From the NCBI GenBank assembly GCA_045106735.1, contig JBGCEZ010000083.1, positions 1-27,194 of the forward strand: a DNA stretch of 27,194 nt, written 5' to 3'. The position numbers were made by a program, and so were the translations under genes. The notes under the pieces were generated by a model. That model was not told the DNA's origin and did not search any database. It saw only the letters and a program-made list of their open reading frames with translations. This document shows positions 1 through 7,932 of this stretch, in pieces; position 1 is the first letter of the stretch; every line of letters starts with the position of its first letter. The stretch is from JBGCEZ01 sp045106735. GTDB lineage: Bacteria; Planctomycetota; Phycisphaerae; Phycisphaerales; SM1A02.

Positions 1-280
1 CTATCCGCGCTGGCTCTTCTACTACTACGCCACGCACCTGCGCTGGGTGGCCAATCCGACGTTCTGCGTGGACATCACCGGGTTCACCGAGCAAAAGCGG
101 GCGAGCGTCGAGGCGTACCACACGCAGTTCGTGCTGCCGCCCAAGAACCGCCGCGTGATGGAGCAGGTCGAGGCCGGCAACATGTACTTCGGCGGGCGCA
201 TCGGCACCGAGTCGGCGGAACCGTTCTTCACCCGCGAACCGCTCGGCCTCGGCGGGCTGGATTCGCTGGTGATGGGGTAG
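1..280 (+). CDS. bshB1: BshB1-like N-acetylglucosaminyl-malate deacetylase, C-terminal part
   Basis: This is the 3' end of a gene that begins outside the window; the reading frame runs from base 2 to a TAG at 278-280, giving about 92 residues. The tail resembles the C-terminus of the LmbE/PIG-L zinc deacetylases of the BshB1 type: a 'VDITGF..QK..SVEAYHTQF' segment, then 'YFGGRIGTESAEPFFTREPLGL'-like spacing before the end. BshB1 removes the acetyl group from GlcNAc-malate in bacillithiol synthesis, in the cytoplasm. The zinc-binding N-terminal motifs are off the edge and cannot be checked, so another LmbE-family deacetylase is possible. The gene converges on dut; the 54-base gap holds only a weak 5-bp stem (287-291 with 299-303). 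Confidence 0.75.
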   Translation, partial: YPRWLFYYYATHLRWVANPTFCVDITGFTEQKRASVEAYHTQFVLPPKNRRVMEQVEAGNMYFGGRIGTESAEPFFTREPLGLGGLDSLVMG

Positions 281-334
281 ACCTCGGGCCGGAAACGACG
301 GCCGCGGCGCGTCAGCGTGGACGGCACGTGGCGT

Positions 335-811
335 TCAACGGCCGGCTCGCGCCGCGTCCACTCCGGTCGAGCCGAAGCCGCCCGCGCCACGCACGGTGTC
401 ATCGAGCTCGTCGACCACGGCAATCGTTGCCTGGGCGACGGGGGCGATCACCATCTGGGCGATGCGGGCATCGGGTTCGACGGTGAACGCGTTTCGTCCC
501 AAGTTGATCAGCGGCACCATGACCTCGCCGCGGTAGTCGGCATCGATCGTGCCGGGAGCGTTCGGCATGGAAATGCCGTGCTTGAGGGCGAGGCCAGAGC
601 GCGGGCGGACCTGCGCTTCCCATCCCACCGGCAGGCTCATGGCAAAGCCGCACGGAATGAGTTCGATGTCGCCGGAGGCAAGGCGGATGGCCGCGTCCAC
701 GCAGGCGTGCAGGTCCAGGCCGGCCGAACCCGGCGTCTGGTACGCCGGCACGTGCGCGCTGGGCTTGAGCCGCTTGAACTGAAGGGTGACCGGGCCGAGC
801 GGGTGATTCAC
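335..811 (-). CDS. dut: dUTP diphosphatase (dUTPase)
   Basis: A trimeric-type dUTPase of 158 residues that hydrolyses dUTP to dUMP and pyrophosphate, keeping uracil out of DNA and supplying dUMP for thymidylate synthesis. All five family motifs are visible: PGSAGLDL (about residues 27-34), RPRSGLA (69-75), NAPGTIDADYRGE (84-96), DARIAQMV (114-121) and the C-terminal RGAGGFGSTG arm (141-150) that closes over the nucleotide. The GTG start at 809-811 is chosen because it overlaps the stop of the upstream membrane-protein gene as GTGA and gives the usual family length. A longer in-frame reading upstream would add about 24 residues that do not look like the family. It is the last gene of a three-gene overlapping operon. 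Confidence 0.95.
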   Translation of the reverse strand: MNHPLGPVTLQFKRLKPSAHVPAYQTPGSAGLDLHACVDAAIRLASGDIELIPCGFAMSLPVGWEAQVRPRSGLALKHGISMPNAPGTIDADYRGEVMVPLINLGRNAFTVEPDARIAQMVIAPVAQATIAVVDELDDTVRGAGGFGSTGVDAARAGR

Positions 812-1224
812 GCGAACGCCCGAGCCACGTACCAGAAGACTGCGCCGGCGATGGCCACGCTGACCACGACGCTGATGATGCACGCTTGCCGCGCCGCGGG
901 CTGGCCCTTGGCTGCTTCAACCGGTCGAGCGCCGCGCCGGCCAAAGCCAGCGGGGGCGAGCGGGATGCGGGCGAGCGCTCGACGCCACCCTTCGATGTCC
1001 ACGCCGTTGTACGCGCGAATCGCCGACGTGTTGACGAGCCAAAGCACGGCCACGATGTACCCCGCGAGGAACGGGCGTCCGTCGGGTCCCATCATGAGCC
1101 AGAGGAAGCCGGCGAGGACGAGTCCGAGCACGATGAACGTCAAGTAGACGATGCCGTCGCCAGTGGGGGAGTCGGCGGGTCGCCGGGAGGCGGTGCGTCG
1201 GGCGTGGGCGGCGCGGCCACTCAC
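808..1224 (-). CDS. Small membrane protein, three predicted helices
   Basis: I do not recognise this 138-residue protein. It has a basic N-terminus (about residues 1-20), a hydrophobic pair at about 25-45 and 51-71 with a short turn containing MGPDGRPF, an amphipathic middle (NGVDIEGWRRALARIP), and a third hydrophobic segment at about 114-134 near the C-terminus. It is therefore probably an inner-membrane protein. The GTG start overlaps the upstream gene's TGA as GTGA, and its own stop overlaps the dut start in the same way, so translation of the three genes is probably coupled. Nothing in its sequence explains a link to dUTPase; the overlap shows co-expression only. Confidence 0.7.
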   Translation of the reverse strand: MSGRAAHARRTASRRPADSPTGDGIVYLTFIVLGLVLAGFLWLMMGPDGRPFLAGYIVAVLWLVNTSAIRAYNGVDIEGWRRALARIPLAPAGFGRRGARPVEAAKGQPAARQACIISVVVSVAIAGAVFWYVARAFA

Positions 1225-1589
1225 GCCGAAACGCCGCGGGCGATGGGGCGGCGCGTCGTTTCGACCGTCGGGCCCGTGGGTCCGGCGGGGGCGCTGCGGG
1301 AGACGGAACGGGCCGGCGGGTCGGCCAGCACCGCATCGGCCTGGGCCAGGACGTCCTGGGTCAATTTGATCGCCCGGTCGTAGGCACTCTCGCCGGTGAC
1401 GGACTTGATGGGATCTCGCTGGCCCTTGGCCGCCAGCCGCGATTCACACGCCGCGCGTTCACGGAGCAGTTGCTCCAGAAGCTGGCGGGCCTGTTCCCGG
1501 GCCTCAAGCGTGTCGAACTGTTGGGTGGGACTCGGGGACACGGCGTTCCCGGTCGCCAGGCGACGGCGCACCTCATGGGTGGTCTTCAT
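1221..1589 (-). CDS. Hypothetical protein, predicted mainly helical
   Basis: A 122-residue protein of unknown function. The central region (about residues 25-85) is rich in Glu, Arg, Ala and Leu, with a heptad-like run around EAREQARQLLEQLLRERAACES. It is followed by an Ile/Leu/Ala-rich helix (YDRAIKLTQDVLAQADAVLAD) and a Pro/Arg/Thr tail. No signal peptide or membrane segment is visible. The ATG at 1587-1589 is preferred because a GGAGG sits 8 bases upstream (complement of 1598-1602). Longer in-frame starts exist at 1661 and 1670 (ATG) and 1691 (TTG), but they lack such a site. It is the first gene of the three-gene unit ending in dut, joined to the next by a GTGA overlap. Confidence 0.6.
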   Translation of the reverse strand: MKTTHEVRRRLATGNAVSPSPTQQFDTLEAREQARQLLEQLLRERAACESRLAAKGQRDPIKSVTGESAYDRAIKLTQDVLAQADAVLADPPARSVSRSAPAGPTGPTVETTRRPIARGVSA

Positions 1590-1838
1590 GTCTGGAACCT
1601 CCAGCGCCGGGAGATCGGCGCCTGCGTCGTTCGGCCGCGGCGTCCGTGCCGCAACCTCCATGATCTTCATCACTTGGGGGCCACGGGGCAAGCGCCGCTC
1701 GGCCGATGTGGACCGGTGGCGGATGACCCGAGGGGCGGGCCGAACGTTGTTTGGGTTGTGATTGGGTGGCGAGGGGGCCGGGCCGCGCGATCGGCACGGT
1801 CGGTGGCGCCGGGCGCGGGCGAGTGCGCGTCGACCGGT

Positions 1839-3503
1839 TCAGGCGACCGCGCCGTCCGAGTGGGCCGGGCGGCCGGGATGCGCGGGCGGGGCCGAGTGCC
1901 CATCGGCCGGTCCGGCGGCGCGGGGGCCCGGGCTGGTTCCGCCGGGTTTGGCGCTGCCCGTTCCGCCGATGGTCCCGCCGCCGATGGCGTGGCCGATGCT
2001 GACGGAGCTCGCCGCCGCCGCTTCCATGGCCGCGTCGGCACGGGCGATGAGCCGGCGCAGGTCAGCGGTGAGCATCCGCGGATCGCGGACCCGTCGGCCA
2101 GGTCGCAAAGCGCTGAGGATCTCTTCCATCAGATCCGCCTCGGGCCACGGTTCGTGCCAGGCGTTGATCCCGGGGTGCGCGGTCGGCCGCATCTGTTCGG
2201 CGCGGTGGCCGAGGTCCTCGTGGAGCTTCTCGCCGGGACGCGCCCCGGTGTACACGATGCGGATGGTGCTTGGACCCGCGGAGGCGCCGGAAGGAGCGCT
2301 CACAGCCTGGCCCGGCTGGTCGATCTCGATCGCCGCGGCGGGAACCGGTTCCAAGCCGTGGGCCTCGACGAAGCGCCGGGCGAAGCCATCGATCGAAACG
2401 GGCTCGCCCATGTCCAGAACAAAGACGTCGCCGCGCGGATGACCGGGTTCGACCAGGGCGGCGGCTTCGATCACCAGGCCGGCGGCTTCGCGGATTGTCA
2501 TGAAGTACCGCGTCATGCGCGGATCGGTCACCGTGATCGGGCCGCCGGCGCGAAGCTGCCGCGTCCACGTCTCGAGCACACTGCCGTTGGAAGCGAGCAC
2601 ATTGCCAAAGCGCACCATCGAACACGTCGTCGTCGTACTGCGGTCGACATGGCGCACGCACAGTTCCGCCAGTCGCTTGGTCATGCCCATGACCGAGACC
2701 GGATTGACCGCCTTGTCACTGGAAATCAGGACGAAACGGCCAGTGCCGGCGTGCACGGATGCTTCCAGCACGCTCAGCGTGCCAAAGACGTTGTTGTCGA
2801 TGGCCGCCCCGGGATGGTCTTCCATCATGGGGACGTGCTTGTGCGCGGCGGCGTGGAACACCACGTCCGGGCGAAGCGACGTGAAGTATTCGCGGGTGCG
2901 GTCGGCATCGACCACGTCGTGCAGAATCGCGCGGCGTGGAAGTTCGGGGGCAATCGCCGCCACTTGGCGATCGATTTCGAAGAGTGCGTTCTCGGATCGT
3001 TCGAGCAAGACCAGTGACGCAGGCGATTGCCCGGCCACGAGGCGAGCGATCTCGCCGCCAATCGATCCGCCAGCCCCGGTGATGAGGACGCGGCGGCCTT
3101 CGATCACGCGGGCCGCGGCGCCGCGGTCCAGCGAACGCGGCGTGCGCCCGAGCAGGGCGGCGGGATCGACTTCAACCAGATTGCGCGGGCCGACGCCGGC
3201 GATCAAGTCTTCCATCGATGGCACGTAGCGATCGGGCAGGCCGAGTCGTCGGAGGACGGTGCGCACCGCGCTGATGGCGTCGGCAAAGGCGGCGGGAAGG
3301 CACACGATGGCCGCATCGGGCGACGTCGACGTCATCGCCGCGGTCACCGCGGATTCGATCTGCAGCAGGCCGTCGGCCGAGCCCGGAATGCGATCGGTTT
3401 CGAGCCGCGCGACGACCACCGGCGGCTCGGCCACCAGTTCGAGTTGACGCTCGAAGCGGTCGAGCTGCTGCGCGTGTCCGAGGATGAGCAGGCGTTCGGG
3501 CAT
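1839..3503 (-). CDS. CapD/FlaA1-family nucleotide-sugar 4,6-dehydratase, soluble form
   Basis: A 554-residue extended-SDR enzyme of the polysaccharide biosynthesis CapD/WbpM/FlaA1 family, which remove water from UDP-GlcNAc-type sugars for surface glycans. Residues 1 to about 125 look like a degenerate first Rossmann domain. The catalytic domain starts with GAGGSIGGE (143-151, NAD(P) binding), followed by HAAAHKHVPMME (217-228), SSDKAVNP (261-268) and MGMTK (272-276). The usual Tyr of YxxxK is therefore Met, as is typical of the CapD/WbpM group. RFGNVLASNGSV (298-309) and RPGEKLHE (422-429) are also family motifs. The four N-terminal membrane helices of WbpM-type proteins are absent. From about 495 onward the tail is Ala/Gly/Pro-rich and probably disordered. 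Dehydratase versus epimerase and the exact substrate cannot be decided. Confidence 0.85.
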   Translation of the reverse strand: MPERLLILGHAQQLDRFERQLELVAEPPVVVARLETDRIPGSADGLLQIESAVTAAMTSTSPDAAIVCLPAAFADAISAVRTVLRRLGLPDRYVPSMEDLIAGVGPRNLVEVDPAALLGRTPRSLDRGAAARVIEGRRVLITGAGGSIGGEIARLVAGQSPASLVLLERSENALFEIDRQVAAIAPELPRRAILHDVVDADRTREYFTSLRPDVVFHAAAHKHVPMMEDHPGAAIDNNVFGTLSVLEASVHAGTGRFVLISSDKAVNPVSVMGMTKRLAELCVRHVDRSTTTTCSMVRFGNVLASNGSVLETWTRQLRAGGPITVTDPRMTRYFMTIREAAGLVIEAAALVEPGHPRGDVFVLDMGEPVSIDGFARRFVEAHGLEPVPAAAIEIDQPGQAVSAPSGASAGPSTIRIVYTGARPGEKLHEDLGHRAEQMRPTAHPGINAWHEPWPEADLMEEILSALRPGRRVRDPRMLTADLRRLIARADAAMEAAAASSVSIGHAIGGGTIGGTGSAKPGGTSPGPRAAGPADGHSAPPAHPGRPAHSDGAVA

Positions 3504-3531
3504 GGGCCGTCCGGGAGGAGGGAAGTGGCCG

Positions 3532-3554
3532 GGCCGCGCACGAATCGCGCGGCC
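3532..3554 (-). terminator. 8-bp GC hairpin between popT-like gene and capD-like gene
   Basis: GGCCGCGC (3532-3539) pairs perfectly with GCGCGGCC (3547-3554) around a 7-base loop. On the minus strand it lies about 73 bases after the DUF368 gene stop and 28 bases before the capD-like ATG. It could end the upstream transcript or be a leader hairpin of capD. There is no U-tract. Confidence 0.4.
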
Positions 3555-3626
3555 GTCAGCACAGTATCGGCTGGTCGGGCCCAGTTTCCTCGGATCGGCG
3601 TCGGTGGTGGTCGGCCCAACGTCCGA

Positions 3627-4667
3627 TTACCCGCGGGCCGGCTTCTCACGGCCAAGACGGGCGATGCCGAGGCTGATCGCGGCTCCGGCAACGATCAGGC
3701 CCAGCGAGCCGGCGATCTGGATGGGGGTCGGACGGAAGAACGCCGTCGGCCAATCTTCTGCGGCGAGTGCTTCGTCGGCGGATTCGAGCCAGGGGGTCCC
3801 ATCTCGAAGCACAATCGTGTCGCCGCGGTAGTCGCTGCCCGCGACCGGGGCCACGCCCGCCTGGAACGGCCAGAGTCCGAAGATGGCGCCGAGCAGCAGG
3901 CCCAGCAGCAGGCCGAGGGTTGGGCGTGGGGCGCGGGCGAGCAGCCAGCGCATGAGCGAACTGATGCCGGCGATGCCGATCACCACGCCAATGCCCACCG
4001 GCACGACCACGTGCATGGTCTCGAGCAGGGCCGCGGTGTCGCGCGCTTTCAGGCCGGACTTGAGTTCGTCGATCGCGCCAAGCAGCGGGACGTACATGCC
4101 GAGGAGCAAGATGAGGTAGCCGCCGGAAACGCCCGGCAGCACCATCGCCGCGGCGCCAGCGATTCCGGTGATGACGTACATCACGTACCGGTGGTCGCCG
4201 CCGGCCGCGCCCCCGCTGGCCGGCTGGACGAAGGCCATCGCCGCCATCAGGGCGGTGCCGATGAGCGCGCTCACCACGACGTCAGCCCGAACCGGCTTCA
4301 CCATGTTCAGAATCAGCGGCACGCCGCCGAGGGTGAGGCCGATGAACAGGCTGTACATGATCCAGCGATGGTGGACGACGAGGTCGCGCATCGGCCCAGC
4401 GAGCAGCACGATCGCGGCCGCCGCGGCGCCGGCAACGCACGCGAGGAGCAGGATCGCGCGGCGGCTGAAGCGCAGCGAACTGACGTCGGCCACCGCTTCG
4501 ATGAACGCGGGGTAGACGCCGGCGGCCAGCAGCATCGTGCCGCCGGAGATGCCGGGGACGAGGTTGGCCAGGCCCATGAGGATGCCGCCGAGCGTGCCGC
4601 GGACCGCGAGCGGTCCGGCGGGGACGGGGTTGGAAGCGTCGGAAGTGTCGGGCGGAGGAGCAGACAT
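3627..4667 (-). CDS. DUF368 membrane protein, PopT-type undecaprenyl-phosphate translocase
   Basis: A 346-residue polytopic inner-membrane protein of the DUF368 family. Members of this family have been shown to flip undecaprenyl phosphate, recycling the lipid carrier of peptidoglycan and surface glycan synthesis. The two family signature repeats are clear: GLANLVPGISGGT (about residues 32-44) and MVLPGVSGGYLILLLGMY (about 175-192), each followed by hydrophobic helices; I count roughly eight to ten membrane segments. The start MSAPPPDTSD (ATG at 4665-4667) is preferred; upstream in-frame sequence to 4775 is Pro/Arg-rich and unlike the family. No strong ribosome binding site is visible. It sits between capD-like and moaA genes on the same strand; the lipid-carrier role fits the neighbouring glycan enzyme, though they are not overlapping. 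Confidence 0.88.
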   Translation of the reverse strand: MSAPPPDTSDASNPVPAGPLAVRGTLGGILMGLANLVPGISGGTMLLAAGVYPAFIEAVADVSSLRFSRRAILLLACVAGAAAAAIVLLAGPMRDLVVHHRWIMYSLFIGLTLGGVPLILNMVKPVRADVVVSALIGTALMAAMAFVQPASGGAAGGDHRYVMYVITGIAGAAAMVLPGVSGGYLILLLGMYVPLLGAIDELKSGLKARDTAALLETMHVVVPVGIGVVIGIAGISSLMRWLLARAPRPTLGLLLGLLLGAIFGLWPFQAGVAPVAGSDYRGDTIVLRDGTPWLESADEALAAEDWPTAFFRPTPIQIAGSLGLIVAGAAISLGIARLGREKPARG

Positions 4668-4683
4668 CGGAAAGCTCGGCTTG

Positions 4684-4712
4684 GTGGGCGTGACGTGGGC
4701 GTGACGTGGGCG
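4684..4712. repeat. 11-bp direct repeat, 2.6 copies
   Basis: GTGGGCGTGAC occurs at 4684-4694 and 4695-4705, with a partial third copy at 4706-4712. It lies just upstream (minus sense) of the DUF368 gene start, where it could be an operator; it may equally be a slippage product. Confidence 0.6.
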
Positions 4713-4828
4713 AGGCCGTGGTCGCGGGACCGGAGGTATGTACGACGGGCGACCAAATGGCGGGCCACCAGGCAATGGGCGGAGCGTGGCCTTCGTCGGC
4801 CATTCGCCCCTCGGCCCGTTGAACTTCG

Positions 4829-6034
4829 TCAGCCGCCGATGGCGGACATGCCGCGGCGCGGCGGTTCAAATCCGTCGGCGTTGATTTCGTGCCCGGGCTG
4901 CTTGGTCCACGTGGCGTCGATCAAGAACTGCCGCAGGGCATCGTCTCGGGCCGCGGCGTCTCCGGCCAGCGCGGGATCGCGCAGGACCTTCTTGAGCGAC
5001 CATTCTTCCCGGCTGAACAAGCACGGGCGGACCGCGCCGTCCGCGGTGATCCGCAGCCGGCTGCAGGCTCCGCAAAATGCTCGGGTGACCGAGGCGATGA
5101 TGCCAACGCGGCCCGGGCCACCTTCGGGAAAACCGAAGTCCAGGCTTGTTTGCGAAGGGCCGCGCGGCCGGCCGAGATCCACGAGTTCGTGACGCTCGCG
5201 AATGGCGGCCAGCATTTCGTCGGCCGTCACCATTTCGCGGCGGTCCCACGTGCCGCCGGAGTCGAGCGGCATCCATTCGATGAGCCGCATCTGCACGCCA
5301 TGTTCCCGGGCGAAGTCGGCGAAGTCCGCGCACTCGTCGTCGTTCACCCCGCGCAACACGACCGCGTTCACTTTGATTGGGTCAAAGCCGGCATCTTGGG
5401 CGGCGCGGATCGCCCGCACCACGTCACTGGCCGCGGCGCGGGCGCGGGTGATTGCGCGGGAGCGTTCTTCCTGCAGGCTGTCGAGGCTGAACGTCACACG
5501 GTGCAGGCCGAGGTCGTGGTAGCGGCGGGCGCGGGCCGGCGTCAGGGTCGAGCCGTTGGTGGTCATCGCAATGTCGCGGAAGCCGAGTTCGGCGGCCCCG
5601 GAGATGATGCGGTCGAGGTCGCGGTAGAGCGTCGGTTCGCCCCCGGTAATGCGCAGCGTCTCGACGCCGAGTGATCGCAAGATGCGGCAGACGTCGAGGT
5701 ATTCGTCGACCGACAGCAGGGCTTGCTTCGGCAGGTACCGGTGGTCCGGGTCCATGCAGTAGACGCATCGGAAGTTGCAGCGGTCGGTGATGCTCAGTCG
5801 GACGTCGCGGATCGTTCGGCCGTGGGTGTCGAGCAGGCGGTCGGGGCGGGGGGCGAGGCCGTCCGGACCTGGTTGGGCGGCCGCTCGGGGCGGCGCCGCA
5901 TCGAGTCCGGCAGAAAAATCTGTCCCGCTCGGGAGCACGGTCAAGGACACCGTGGATTCGGCCGGCGGGTCGCCGGAGGGGTGCGGTTGCCTCGTCGCGT
6001 CACTTGAGCTATGTTCTGTATTTGGTCGGGTCAT
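4829..6034 (-). CDS. moaA: GTP 3',8-cyclase (molybdenum cofactor biosynthesis)
   Basis: A 401-residue radical SAM enzyme that converts GTP to 3',8-cyclo-GTP, the first step of molybdopterin synthesis. The N-terminal cluster motif CNFRCVYC (Cys 86, 90, 93) binds the SAM-coordinating 4Fe-4S cluster. RITGGEPTLYRDL (128-140) follows. The C-terminal cluster is C-x2-C-x13-C (Cys 321, 324, 338, around FCGACSRLRIT and RPCLF). The protein ends in Gly-Gly, as MoaA needs for catalysis. The start MTRPNTEHSS (ATG at 6032-6034) leaves about 65 Pro/Ser/Ala-rich residues before the conserved GRTIRDVRLS region, longer than in typical MoaA. The true start could be later, but no ATG with a good ribosome site was seen. 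No other moa genes are in the window. Confidence 0.95.
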   Translation of the reverse strand: MTRPNTEHSSSDATRQPHPSGDPPAESTVSLTVLPSGTDFSAGLDAAPPRAAAQPGPDGLAPRPDRLLDTHGRTIRDVRLSITDRCNFRCVYCMDPDHRYLPKQALLSVDEYLDVCRILRSLGVETLRITGGEPTLYRDLDRIISGAAELGFRDIAMTTNGSTLTPARARRYHDLGLHRVTFSLDSLQEERSRAITRARAAASDVVRAIRAAQDAGFDPIKVNAVVLRGVNDDECADFADFAREHGVQMRLIEWMPLDSGGTWDRREMVTADEMLAAIRERHELVDLGRPRGPSQTSLDFGFPEGGPGRVGIIASVTRAFCGACSRLRITADGAVRPCLFSREEWSLKKVLRDPALAGDAAARDDALRQFLIDATWTKQPGHEINADGFEPPRRGMSAIGG

Positions 6035-6645
6035 TCGGCGGTGCCGTGGGGGCGGATGATTGGCGGTGCGAGGTGGAACGACATCGGGGGGATGCGGCGG
6101 TCGGCGAGGGGCGGTGCAGTCCACCGTGGGAGGAGATCAAGGCCAGCGCTTGGTCGGGGCGAGCTCGAATGGTCAGAGCGAGGGAAGTCTCAAGGTCGGG
6201 CAACTGGCGGGCGGCTCGGAATCGGTGTGGCCAATGCGTCCCGCCGGGGCGGCCGGGAACGCGAGCCACGGTACGCAGCCGGACGTCGTCGGCCGGAGCA
6301 GCACGGTGCGTTCGGGTGCAGCCCTCCGGCTGGCGCCCGATGGGCCATGCTGCCGATGCTATCCGGCCCACGGGATCGGTCCGTGGGTGATCGCGTGAGA
6401 TGTTCACGATCGATCGGATGGAGGGGATTCGAGCCAATTCCCCCGGGTCCGGAGCGCCGCGCTTTCGGTCGGGTCGGCCGGGCCTCACTATCATGTCCGG
6501 TCCGGAAGCGGTGGGCGTTCGCGCTGACCGCCGCCATTCGGCGCTGCGTGGCCGAGTCTGGTTGGAACCGTCGTGCGACGATTCCTCTGGTCCGGCACCG
6601 ACGTCATCCTCTTTCGTTGCCCGCAAGCATGCACGAGGCCGTTTC
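6035..6645. other. 611-base gap between divergent moaA and cox3
   Basis: Divergent promoter and leader region. No convincing gene is seen; long open frames here are the ordinary by-product of high GC. It holds an imperfect hairpin at 6564-6585 (CGTC/GACG plus GGAA/TTCC around one mismatch) about 60 bases before the cox3 start, and a bulged GGGGATT/AATTCCCC stem at 6423-6443. A TATCAT at 6489-6494 could be a -10 box for cox3, but no good -35 accompanies it. Confidence 0.5.
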
Positions 6646-7704
6646 ATGACCGCCATCGACACGAATCCGACGCCCGACGCCCACGGCTCGGATCACGACG
6701 ACCATCACGATCATCCTGAGCATCTCGCCCACCACTGGGAGTCGCTCGAACAACAGTTCGAGGCGAACAAGCTCGGGATGTGGCTGTTCCTCGCGACGGA
6801 GTTCCTGCTCTTCGGCGGACTCTTCGTCGCGTACGCGGTCTACCGCCACAAGCAGCCGGAACTCTTCCAATACGGAAGCCAGTTCCTGGACACGAAGTGG
6901 GGCGCGATCAATACGGTCGTGCTGATCGCCAGTTCGTTCACCATGGCCCTTGGCGTCTGGGCGTCCCAGCTCGGCAAGCGCACGCTCCTGCTGTGGATGC
7001 TCGCCCTGTCCTTCATGGGCGGGCTGGGCTTCATGAGCATCAAGTACGTCGAGTACTCCCACAAGTTCCACGACAACATCGTGTGGGGCCCCGGGCTGTA
7101 CGAAAGCCCGAAGCACAGTGGCCACGGTGACGATCACGCCGCCGGCGGCGACCACGGCGACGATGCTGATCACGGTGATGACCACGGCGATGGCGCGGAT
7201 CACGGCGACGACGATGCCTCGCACGCGGGCGACGCCGATCACGACGGCGACCACAGCGACAACGTTCCGGTCTTCACGCTGGAGAGCGACGCACCCGAGC
7301 TGCCCAAGACGGACGCGCCCGAAGCCGGCGTCATCCCGTCCGGCGGACTCGTGCGGGCCCCGGAGCTCGCCCCGCTCATTCGCAATCCCAAGGTCGGCCA
7401 ACACGGTCACTCGGGCGACGATGGGCACGGCAAGAAGAGCAAGCCGGACCCTCGCAAGGATGTTGCCGGCGTGGATCGCCCGGCCAATGCCCACATCTTC
7501 TTCGGCATCTACTTCTGCATGACCGGCCTGCACGGCATCCACGTGTTGATCGGCATGTCGGTCATCGCCTGGCTGTTCTTCCGTGCGTTCCGCGGCGACT
7601 TTGGCCCGGACAACTTCACGCCGGTTGACCTCGGCGGCTTGTACTGGCACGTCGTCGACATGATCTGGATCTTCCTCTTCCCGCTGCTCTACTTGATTCA
7701 CTGA
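6646..7704 (+). CDS. ctaE: Cytochrome c oxidase subunit III with His/Asp-rich insert
   Basis: A 352-residue CoxC/CtaE-type subunit of the heme-copper oxidase in the inner membrane. Five helices are visible: about 43-65 (NKLGMWLFLATEFLLFGGLF, with the family Glu at 52), 87-108, 113-133, 283-311 (with GLHGIHVLIG) and 330-350 (YWHVVDMIWIFLFPLLYL). Between helices 3 and 4 lies a loop of about 135 residues (145-280), of which 158-206 is almost only His, Asp, Gly and Ala, with a second HGHSGDDGHG patch at 253-262. The ATG at 6646 is supported by GAGG (6635-6638) 7 bases upstream. The N-terminus is also His/Asp-rich (DHDDHHDHPEH). It stands alone: no subunit I, II or IV gene is adjacent, so the partners must be elsewhere. 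Confidence 0.93.
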   Translation: MTAIDTNPTPDAHGSDHDDHHDHPEHLAHHWESLEQQFEANKLGMWLFLATEFLLFGGLFVAYAVYRHKQPELFQYGSQFLDTKWGAINTVVLIASSFTMALGVWASQLGKRTLLLWMLALSFMGGLGFMSIKYVEYSHKFHDNIVWGPGLYESPKHSGHGDDHAAGGDHGDDADHGDDHGDGADHGDDDASHAGDADHDGDHSDNVPVFTLESDAPELPKTDAPEAGVIPSGGLVRAPELAPLIRNPKVGQHGHSGDDGHGKKSKPDPRKDVAGVDRPANAHIFFGIYFCMTGLHGIHVLIGMSVIAWLFFRAFRGDFGPDNFTPVDLGGLYWHVVDMIWIFLFPLLYLIH

Positions 7705-7804
7705 TCGAGCTGAGTCGCGGCGGGACCGCCCACATCGAGCCGCGTCCCCGCCGCCAGCCGCTCGTCGGGCAACTGGCGATGTGAGCGAAGATGACGAACA
7801 ACAA

Positions 7805-7837
7805 CGCGGGCGCGTTCCTGATGGGAACGCGCCCGCG
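7805..7837. terminator. 14-bp perfect hairpin between convergent cox3 and adk
   Basis: CGCGGGCGCGTTCC (7805-7818) pairs perfectly with 7824-7837 around the loop TGATG. It lies 100 bases after the cox3 stop and 95 bases after the adk stop on the other strand, so it can serve both. On the minus strand it is followed by TTGTTGTT, a weak U-tract; on the plus strand there is none. Confidence 0.8.
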
Positions 7838-7850
7838 ATTCGTTTGGTGG

Positions 7851-7890
7851 CCTGGCCTGGCCTGGTCTGGTCTGGTGGTTCGTTCGTTCG
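7851..7890. repeat. CCTGG/TCTGG pentamer run followed by TTCG tetramer run
   Basis: Five pentamers (three CCTGG, two TCTGG; 7851-7875) are followed by three TTCG units (7879-7890). They lie in the untranslated gap beside the cox3/adk hairpin and look like replication slippage. Confidence 0.7.
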
Positions 7891-7932
7891 GTCGATGGAT
7901 GTCGAGCGGGCCGAGGCGGCTCGGATCAATCC

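Noticed and set aside
287..303. GGCCG/CGGCC stem between bshB1 and dut as a shared terminator
   Set aside because: Only 5 bp with a 7-base loop, expected by chance at this GC content.
4719..4755. TGGTCGC/GCGACCA inverted repeat as moaA terminator
   Set aside because: The 23-base loop and lack of a U-tract make it too weak to call.
1470..5192. Very long plus-strand frames across capD, popT and moaA
   Set aside because: They are antisense to three well-identified genes and have the composition of GC-driven spurious frames.
6421..6444. tRNA-like T-arm (GGATTCGAGCC)
   Set aside because: The flanking bases do not form the acceptor, D or anticodon stems; only an isolated bulged hairpin remains.
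6400..6645. N-terminal extension of cox3
   Set aside because: The added 82 residues have no family resemblance, and the ATG at 6646 has its own GAGG site.
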